Below are positions 34,532 through 38,328 of a stretch of DNA of 38,328 nucleotides, piece by piece. Source of the stretch: Eubacterium sp. (GTDB lineage: Bacteria > Bacillota > Clostridia > Peptostreptococcales > Anaerovoracaceae); NCBI GenBank assembly GCA_021769965.1, contig JAETRU010000027.1, positions 1 through 38,328 of the forward strand, read 5' to 3'. A program made the translations under genes and the position numbers. Position 1 is the stretch's first letter. The number at the start of each line of letters is the position of its first letter. The notes under the pieces are model-generated. The model worked only from the letters and a program-made list of their open reading frames with translations, had not been told where the DNA came from and searched no databases.

Positions 34532-35358
34532 GTAAAGCAGACGTATTATTCGTGAATATGTGCCGTGGCATCCTGAGTGACGGCTTTTCTTCGGAAGGAC
34601 AGACTGTTCGCGCGAGATGGAAGGACGGCACGCCGGCCCATACGATCAAAAATTTCGGTGTGGTCAACCGCTACGATCTGTCGGAAGAGTTTCCGGCGCT
34701 GACACTGAGGCCGACCGCCATCAAATCGGCGGTGGATGAGATGCTGTGGATTTGGCAGAAGAAGTCGAACAACGTAAATGAGCTGAACAGTCATATATGG
34801 GATGCCTGGGCTGACGAGACCGGATCCATCGGGAAGGCCTACGGATATCAGCTGGGTGTCAAATACCGTTTCGGCCAGGGCGAGATGGACCAGGTGGACA
34901 ATGTGATCTGGCAGCTTCAGAACACGCCTTATTCCCGCCGCATTATGACCAACATATATAATTTCGCGGATCTTGCGGAAATGGGACTGGAACCGTGCGC
35001 CTACAGCATGACCTTTAATGTGACCGGCAATAAACTGAACGCCATCCTCAATCAGCGTTCTCAGGATATATTGACGGCGAATAACTGGAATGTAGTGCAG
35101 TATTCTGTTCTGGTACATATGCTGGCGCAGGTCTGCGGGCTGGTGCCGGGGGAACTGGTACACGTTATCGCGGACGCCCATATTTACGACAGGCATGTGC
35201 CGATCATTGAAGAGCTGATCGAAAGACCGCAGTACCCGGCGCCGAAATTCAGACTCAATCCGGATGTAAAGAATTTCTATGATTTTACAGTAGACGATAT
35301 CGAGATCACGGATTATCAGAAAAACCCGCAGGTAAAGAATATTCCTGTGGCGATCTAA
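34528..35358 (+). CDS. thyA: Thymidylate synthase (ThyA, B. subtilis ThyA/phage-like form)
   Basis: The 276-residue enzyme methylates dUMP with methylene-tetrahydrofolate. The nucleophile is Cys157 in EPCAYSMTF, followed by the RSQD dUMP-binding motif and HIYDRH. Most ThyA enzymes have PCH at the active site; here it is PCA, as in the B. subtilis ThyA branch that reads PCV. The C-terminal PVAI agrees with family members whose tail closes over the ligands. The gene lies between mrnC and the dihydrofolate reductase gene, the normal partner that regenerates tetrahydrofolate. Confidence 0.93.
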   Translation: MSKADVLFVNMCRGILSDGFSSEGQTVRARWKDGTPAHTIKNFGVVNRYDLSEEFPALTLRPTAIKSAVDEMLWIWQKKSNNVNELNSHIWDAWADETGSIGKAYGYQLGVKYRFGQGEMDQVDNVIWQLQNTPYSRRIMTNIYNFADLAEMGLEPCAYSMTFNVTGNKLNAILNQRSQDILTANNWNVVQYSVLVHMLAQVCGLVPGELVHVIADAHIYDRHVPIIEELIERPQYPAPKFRLNPDVKNFYDFTVDDIEITDYQKNPQVKNIPVAI

Positions 35359-35385
35359 GGGCTTTAGAAGAAAGGAACGAAACAG

Positions 35386-35874
35386 ATGAAACTGATACTT
35401 GCAGCGGATGAAAACTGGGCGATCGGCTATAAAGGCGGACTGCTCTGTCATCTGCCCGGAGATCTGAAATATTTTAAGGAACGGACGCTGGGGAAAACGG
35501 TAGTCATGGGCCGGCCGACTTTGGAGAGCTTTCCGGGAGGCAGGCCTCTGCCCGGCAGAGAGAATATTGTCCTGACTTCAAGGCAGGATTATCAGGTGCC
35601 GGGAGCAGTAGTGGTCCATTCAGAAGCGGAACTGGATCAGATCCTCGCAGACAGGGATACAGACGATGTGTTTATCATCGGCGGCGGCAGGGTATACAGA
35701 GATTTTCTGGACCGCTGCGATACCTGTTATATCACGAAGATCTTTGATAAATTTCCGGCGGATACCTGGTTTGTCGATCTGGATCAGCGGGAAGAGTTTA
35801 CGATCTGCTGGCGCAGCGAGATCAAAGAGGAGAAAGGCATCCGCTATCAATTTCTGGAATACAGGAGAATATAA
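35386..35874 (+). CDS. folA: Dihydrofolate reductase
   Basis: The 162-residue protein shows ILAADENWAIGYKGGLLCHLPGDLKYFKERT with the acidic active-site Asp in GDLKYF. NADPH-binding motifs are VVMGRPTLESFPG and FIIGGGRVYRDFLDRC. It reduces the dihydrofolate made by ThyA. AAAGGAACG stands before ATG 35386, 27 bases after thyA. The stop overlaps the next start by one base (TAATG). Confidence 0.95.
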   Translation: MKLILAADENWAIGYKGGLLCHLPGDLKYFKERTLGKTVVMGRPTLESFPGGRPLPGRENIVLTSRQDYQVPGAVVVHSEAELDQILADRDTDDVFIIGGGRVYRDFLDRCDTCYITKIFDKFPADTWFVDLDQREEFTICWRSEIKEEKGIRYQFLEYRRI

Positions 35875-36782
35875 TGGCAAAGAATAAGAGAGACTGGGAA
35901 GCGATCAGCGCCCGCAAAGGTAAGGCGTATAATCCGAAGGGAACCGGCAGCCCGAAGGGGCCGAAGGCGGACCGCAGGTCTAAGCCGCAGAAGCCGCAAG
36001 GACCGAAACGCCAGCAGGCAGGAGACACTCTGGATGATCACCTCTTTGATGAAAAAAATATGATCATCGGACGCAACCCGGTTCTGGAGGCGCTGAAAAA
36101 CGGCCGGGATATGGAGAAGCTTCTGGTAGGCAGGGGGGCGGAAGGCTCTATTGCCAGGATCGTCGCCATGGCCAGAGAACAGGGCGTTACGATCTATCAG
36201 AGCGAGCGGACCGCGCTGGACAGGCTTGCCGGCGGGCGGCCGCACCAGGGGGTCATCGCCTTTGCGTCGGCCTATGCCTACGGGACTATGGAGGACATCT
36301 TTAAGAAGGCGGAAAGCCGGGGCGAGGAACCGTTTGTGGTGATCCTGGACAATCTGGAGGATCCTCATAATCTGGGGGCTGTCATGCGGACCTGTGAATG
36401 CGCCGGGGCTCACGGCGTCATTATTCCCAAACGCCACGCCTGCGGGCTGACGGAAGTGGTCGCTAAGGCGTCGGCCGGCGCTGTGGAGTACGTGCCGTGC
36501 GTGAGGGTGGCCAACATCGGACAGGCGATCGACGGCCTGAAAAAGGACGGATTCTGGATCGCTGCCTGCGATATGGGCGGCAGACCGTATTACGAGCAGG
36601 ATCTCAGCGGGCGGCTGGCCATCGTGATCGGCAGTGAAGGCGCGGGGATCAGCAGACTGGTCAGAGAAAAATGCGATTTTACGGTGTCGATGCCTATGGT
36701 GGGGAAGATCACTTCCCTGAACGCGTCCAACGCGGCGGCAGTTTTGATGTACGAGGTAAGAAGACAGAGAGATGAGCGATAG
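35874..36782 (+). CDS. rlmB: 23S rRNA 2'-O-methyltransferase RlmB-type (SpoU/TrmH family)
   Basis: The 302-residue protein has a basic, proline- and lysine-rich N-terminal extension (about 1-50), a SpoU substrate-binding domain (about 60-140, NMIIGRNPVLEALKNGRDMEKLLVG) and a SpoU methylase domain with the knot motifs ILDNLEDPHNLGAVMRTCE, IVIGSEGAGIS and SLNASNAAAVLMYE. RlmB methylates G2251 of 23S rRNA in E. coli numbering. Position between cysS/mrnC and sigH matches Firmicutes. The extension is longer and more basic than usual but common in Clostridia. It overlaps sigH by 11 bases. Confidence 0.93.
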   Translation: MAKNKRDWEAISARKGKAYNPKGTGSPKGPKADRRSKPQKPQGPKRQQAGDTLDDHLFDEKNMIIGRNPVLEALKNGRDMEKLLVGRGAEGSIARIVAMAREQGVTIYQSERTALDRLAGGRPHQGVIAFASAYAYGTMEDIFKKAESRGEEPFVVILDNLEDPHNLGAVMRTCECAGAHGVIIPKRHACGLTEVVAKASAGAVEYVPCVRVANIGQAIDGLKKDGFWIAACDMGGRPYYEQDLSGRLAIVIGSEGAGISRLVREKCDFTVSMPMVGKITSLNASNAAAVLMYEVRRQRDER

Positions 36783-37413
36783 AGATCTGAACGTGCTTAC
36801 CGATGAATCCATTGTAAAAATGGCGCAGGAAGGCAGCAGCACGGCATATGAATATCTGATCGATAAATATAAAGGTCTGGCGCGGAGCAAGGCCACGACG
36901 TATTACATTGTAGGCGCTGACCGGGACGATGTGATCCAGGAGGGCATGATCGGGATCTTTAAGGCGATCCGGGATTATGATCCGGAGAGTGAGGCGTCTT
37001 TTCGGACCTTTGCGGAGCTCTGTGTCAACCGGCAGATCATTTCGGCCATCAAAGGTGCCAGCCGGCAGAAGCATCAGATCCTCAACGAGTCAGTGTCGCT
37101 GAACGCCGGCGGCGAGCGTTTTGACGGGGATCCGGACGGCGGCAGTGAGGGCGGAAGGCCGCTGGCGGAACGGCTGGCGGATCTGAATCCTGACATGGAT
37201 CCGGAGAGCCTGATGCTGATCAAAGAGGTGACCGTCTATCTGAAGGCCAACGGAAGCGATATTTTCAGTCCCCTTGAAAACAGGGTCTGGGAAGAGATGC
37301 TTCGCGGCCGCAGTTATCGCGAGATCGCTTTCACTCTGCGAAAATCCACGAAAACGGTGGACAACGCGATCCAGCGGATCAAGAAAAAGATACAGCTGTT
37401 TTTAGAAAGGTAG
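36772..37413 (+). CDS. sigH: RNA polymerase sigma factor SigH (Spo0H type)
   Basis: The 213-residue protein has sigma-70 region 2 (about 20-90, AYEYLIDKYKGLARSKATTYYIVGADRDDVIQEGMIGIFKAI) and a C-terminal region 4 helix-turn-helix (RSYREIAFTLRKSTKTVDNAIQRIKKKI). The ADRDDVIQEG wording and gene position fit SigH. In spore formers it directs entry to sporulation and competence; here no other sporulation gene is visible, so whether the organism sporulates is open. A loop between regions 2 and 4 (about 105-140) is glycine- and aspartate-rich. Confidence 0.92.
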   Translation: MSDRDLNVLTDESIVKMAQEGSSTAYEYLIDKYKGLARSKATTYYIVGADRDDVIQEGMIGIFKAIRDYDPESEASFRTFAELCVNRQIISAIKGASRQKHQILNESVSLNAGGERFDGDPDGGSEGGRPLAERLADLNPDMDPESLMLIKEVTVYLKANGSDIFSPLENRVWEEMLRGRSYREIAFTLRKSTKTVDNAIQRIKKKIQLFLER

Positions 37414-37423
37414 TAAATTATAT

Positions 37424-37924
37424 ATGATGATTGAAACGGAGAGACTTTGGATCAGGGAAGCTGCAAGCAAGCACATTGAAGAGATCATAGCCCTTGAATC
37501 CCACCCTGAAAACCGTGATTATCTGTGGATCGGAACAAGAGAAGAGCACGAGGACGAGATCGCGGATCCGAATCATCTTCTTTTGATTTTCGAAGCAAAA
37601 GAAGACGGGCGGATCGTGGGCTACGGACTGGTCAGACTGGATTTCAAGTCTCATATTTTTGAGCTTCGCAGGATCGCGATCTCAGAAAAGGGACGCGGCT
37701 ATGGAAGAGAGTCTATGGAGGCTCTGATCAGATACGCGTTTGAAGAGATGGACACCAACCGGTTCTGGCTGGACGTATACCCGGATAACGAGACGGGGAT
37801 CAGGCTTTATGAAAGTCTGGGCATGCATCGTGACGGCGTTCTGCGGCAGAATTACAAGGCGGAGCGGGGATATCTGGATCAGATCATCTATTCCATGCTC
37901 AGAAGTGAATATGAAAGAAGATAA
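37424..37924 (+). CDS. GNAT-family N-acetyltransferase (RimJ/RimL-like)
   Basis: The 166-residue protein has the GNAT fold markers: the strand GRIVGYGLVRLD, the acetyl-CoA loop ISEKGRGYGRESMEALIRYAF and the C-terminal NETGIRLYESLGMHRDGVLRQ. It would move an acetyl group from acetyl-CoA to an amine, possibly a protein N-terminus or a small molecule. It starts at ATG 37424 or 37427, ten bases after sigH, and is probably the last gene of this operon. The substrate is unknown. Confidence 0.88.
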   Translation: MMIETERLWIREAASKHIEEIIALESHPENRDYLWIGTREEHEDEIADPNHLLLIFEAKEDGRIVGYGLVRLDFKSHIFELRRIAISEKGRGYGRESMEALIRYAFEEMDTNRFWLDVYPDNETGIRLYESLGMHRDGVLRQNYKAERGYLDQIIYSMLRSEYERR

Positions 37925-38001
37925 GCGGGCCTGAAATGCTGCTGTCGGATCTTGTACGAAAAAAAATAACGAAATATCGTCATTTTCGTAACGATTCGAT
38001 A

Positions 38002-38030
38002 TTGACAAGCACCCCAAAATATAGTACGAT
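38002..38030 (+). promoter_or_regulatory. Promoter for tRNA-Thr (and perhaps tuf)
   Basis: Perfect TTGACA (38002-38007) is 17 bp from TACGAT (38025-38030). Just upstream an inverted pair, TACGAAAA (37955-37962) and TTTTCGTA (37983-37990), encloses a second small dyad. Confidence 0.8.
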
Positions 38031-38046
38031 TAGACTGTTACGACGG

Positions 38047-38123
38047 GCTGTTGTAGCTCAGTAGGTAGAGCACTTCCTTGGTAAGGAAGAGGTTCGGCAG
38101 TTCGAATCTGCTCAACAGCTCCA
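38047..38123 (+). tRNA. tRNA-Thr (anticodon GGT)
   Basis: The cloverleaf folds by eye: acceptor GCTGTTG/CAACAGC, D arm GCTC/GAGC, anticodon stem CTTCC/GGAAG around TTGGTAA (anticodon GGT), T arm GGCAG/CTGCT around TTCGAAT. The variable loop is six bases, and CCA is encoded. No terminator separates it from tuf, so the two may be co-transcribed. Confidence 0.93.
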
Positions 38124-38161
38124 ATTTTTTTATTTGTTGTTTATAAAAGGAGAATCTGAAA

Positions 38162-38328
38162 ATGGCAAAGCAGAAATTTGAGAGAACCAAACCGCATATC
38201 AATATCGGAACTATCGGTCACGTAGACCATGGTAAGACAACTCTGACTGCAGCGATCACAACAACCCTGTATCAGAGATACGGACTTGGCGAAAAGGTAG
38301 AATTCGACCAGATCGACAAGGCACCGGA
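38162..38328 (+). CDS. tuf: Elongation factor Tu, N-terminal part (cut by window end)
   Basis: Fifty-five codons are present. The start [31 protein letters not shown] contains the G1 motif GHVDHGKT that defines EF-Tu. AAAGGAG (38146-38152) precedes ATG 38162. EF-Tu delivers aminoacyl-tRNA to the ribosome. The gene continues beyond the right edge, so nothing can be said of its later domains. Confidence 0.96.
   Translation, partial: MAKQKFERTKPHINIGTIGHVDHGKTTLTAAITTTLYQRYGLGEKVEFDQIDKAP

Overview
The window looks like chromosomal DNA of an anaerobic, low-to-mid GC Gram-positive of the class Clostridia, possibly near the Anaerovoracaceae (old Family XIII). This placement rests on protein resemblance and gene neighbourhood only: an AsnRS of 464 residues, an IspD-IspF fusion, the run cysE-cysS-mrnC-thyA-dfr-rlmB-sigH leading to tRNA-Thr and tuf, paired short chromate transporters, purine-rich Shine-Dalgarno sites and sigma-A type promoters. 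No search could be run.

Layout. (1) 1-1920 is an AT-richer accessory patch: a DUF1016/YhcG-type PDDEXK nuclease, a small unknown ORF and an IS256-type transposase remnant. (2) 2299-4816 holds thrH (minus) and asnS (plus), each with its own promoter and terminator. (3) 4849-13799 is a catabolic cassette. A MerR-type regulator is divergent from an operon encoding an S9 peptidase, an AbgB-like M20 amidohydrolase, an M14 carboxypeptidase and two paralogous GPH-type transporters. The promoter between them has the 19-bp spacer and 9-bp dyad typical of MerR control. (4) 13833-16554 has a MATE exporter (minus) and a second M20 amidohydrolase. (5) 16559-18919 has tRNA-Val and an EF-G-like GTPase whose promoter is embedded in a 26-bp perfect palindrome. 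(6) 18950-21016 is a TetR regulator and an MFS exporter sharing one operator sequence. (7) 21033-22523 is radA.

(8) 22482-23373 is an 890-bp gene-free region and the most unusual part of the window. It contains five 39-bp units, each with 8-bp inverted ends exactly 31 bp apart (start to start) around an unrelated 23-bp centre. Next comes a pair of about 65-bp diverged inverted arms, then a 16-bp perfect tandem duplication and a terminator. (9) 23374-25516 is an OmpR/PhoR-type two-component operon (minus). (10) 25709-31975 runs yacL (PIN-TRAM), ispDF, proS, two chromate transporter halves, a Nudix hydrolase and a cyclophilin, tightly packed. (11) 32085-37924 runs cysE, cysS, mrnC, thyA, dfr, rlmB, sigH and a GNAT gene, mostly overlapping or nearly so. 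(12) 38002-38328 has a strong promoter, tRNA-Thr and the start of tuf, cut by the window end.

How the genes work together. Regions 10 and 11 are housekeeping: isoprenoid precursors, cysteine supply and charging, rRNA processing and methylation, thymidylate/folate cycle. Region 3 reads as an inducible system that imports a small peptide- or amide-linked compound and hydrolyses it in the cytoplasm. The substrate cannot be read from the sequence.
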